Source: Flavobacteriales bacterium CG18_big_fil_WC_8_21_14_2_50_32_9 (GTDB taxonomy: Bacteria > Bacteroidota > Bacteroidia > Flavobacteriales_E > Vicingaceae). Taken from it: DNA of 6,196 nt. Position 1 is the stretch's first letter. Each line of letters opens with the position of its first letter. Of this stretch, positions 5,834 through 6,196 are shown piece after piece. The position numbers were made by a program, and so were the translations under genes. Where the stretch lies: assembly GCA_002770955.1 (NCBI GenBank), contig PCUH01000115.1, positions 3,141 through 9,336 on the forward strand, in the 5' to 3' direction. The notes under the pieces are model-generated. The model did not search any database, was not told the DNA's origin, and saw only the letters and a list, made by a program, of their open reading frames with translations.

Positions 5834-5868
5834 TAGTAGTTGGTAGTTAGGTGTTAGTAGTTAGGTGT
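5834..5868. repeat. Five tandem 7-bp repeats downstream of atpD
   Basis: Units fill 5834-5840, 5841-5847, 5848-5854, 5855-5861 and 5862-5868 in perfect phase. Units one and four are TAGTAGT, units three and five TAGGTGT, and unit two TGGTAGT. All start with T, have G at the third place and end in GT. A 13-base direct repeat (5844-5856 and 5858-5870) follows from this. The array begins three bases after the atpD stop. Confidence 0.85.
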
Positions 5869-5871
5869 TAA

Positions 5872-5942
5872 TGTTATTCTGAACGAAATGCCGAAAGCTT
5901 TCGGGATGAAGTGATGACCACGAAGTAGCATTAATAATCTTT
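5872..5942 (+). repeat. Dispersed intergenic repeat between atpD and atpC
   Basis: GTTATTCTGAACGA (5873-5886) matches the start of the 739-752 copy at 13 of 14 bases. It is followed by a perfect 14-base palindrome CCGAAAGCTTTCGG (5891-5904), then GAAGTGATGA (5908-5917), and TAATCTTT (5935-5942). The outer blocks are the same as at 738-823, while the inner hairpin has a different sequence. A transcript of atpD-atpC would carry this as a hairpin between the two genes. No run of T follows the palindrome, so it is not a clear terminator. Confidence 0.72.
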
Positions 5943-5995
5943 CTTCCAACGATTAACTTCTGACTTTACAAACTTTATGAACTTTCAACATAAAA

Positions 5996-6196
5996 ATGGA
6001 AATAGAAATAATTACACCAGAAAAAAGTCTTTATAAAGGCGAAATAATTTCAGCTATATTCCCAGGAACAGATGGTTCTTTTGGTATATTAAATCAGCAT
6101 GCCCCTATTATTTCAACCTTAAAAAAAGGAGATATAAATATCATAGATAAAAACAACACACCAACCACTTTTTCGGTTGAAGGTGGAGTTGTTGAG
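5996..6196 (+). CDS. atpC: F-type ATP synthase subunit epsilon, N-terminal part (3' end outside window)
   Basis: Epsilon is the small subunit of the F1 central stalk. It couples F1 to the c-ring and in many bacteria inhibits ATP hydrolysis through its C-terminal helices. The ATG at 5996 opens a frame that stays open for 67 codons to the window edge. The protein starts MEIEIITPEKSLYKGEI. It contains PGTDGSFGILNQHAP (23-37), the conserved loop of the N-terminal beta-sandwich, then STLKKGDI (40-47) and FSVEGGVVE (59-67), where the family has a G-GG-like strand. The part seen is only the beta-sandwich domain, so whether the inhibitory helices are present is unknown. It follows atpD in the same direction, as is usual, but across 165 bases of repeat-rich DNA. 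No TAnnTTTG promoter of its own is apparent. Confidence 0.9.
   Translation, partial: MEIEIITPEKSLYKGEIISAIFPGTDGSFGILNQHAPIISTLKKGDINIIDKNNTPTTFSVEGGVVE

Noticed and set aside
5891..5904. Palindrome CCGAAAGCTTTCGG as an intrinsic terminator of atpD
   Set aside because: No run of T follows it, and it is part of a dispersed repeat with atpC downstream in the same direction.

Overview
The window is an ordinary piece of chromosome from a low-GC member of the Bacteroidota, most likely Flavobacteriales-like. The reasons are AT-rich DNA, no Shine-Dalgarno sequences, a TTG/TAnnTTTG promoter ahead of atpD, an F1 beta subunit with a long insert before the FGQMNEPPG motif, and GTCATTCTGAACGA-type intergenic repeats that I associate with this phylum.

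Layout: the 3' part of a biotin carboxylase gene (accC-type, + strand, cut by the left edge) runs to 656. It converges on a UbiA-like membrane prenyltransferase gene (- strand, 839-1711). The ~180 bases between them are packed with repeats. A 230-base gap (1712-1941) follows, holding a heptamer array and a symmetric 130-base palindromic element. Next come three - strand genes: a small secreted or membrane protein of unknown function (1942-2547), a secreted leucine-rich-repeat protein (2648-3274) and ribF (3240-4166), which overlaps the LRR gene. The 161-base divergent region 4167-4327 carries the atpD promoter and possibly a ribF promoter. On the + strand atpD (4328-5830) is followed, after an unusually long repeat-filled gap, by atpC (from 5996, cut by the right edge).

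Function: most genes are housekeeping. They cover carboxylation of an acyl-CoA through biotin, FMN/FAD synthesis, the catalytic and epsilon subunits of F1-ATP synthase, and a prenyl transfer step of unknown substrate. The LRR protein and the 201-residue protein are uncharacterised envelope proteins.

I found no defence system, phage, CRISPR array or RNA gene. The part worth a second look is the intergenic DNA. It holds two independent arrays of exactly five 7-bp units, a 130-base near-symmetric element with matching ends, and copies of a dispersed repeat. One of those copies supplies, in frame, the last ten codons and the stop of the prenyltransferase. All of this is read from the sequence by eye. 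No database search was possible.
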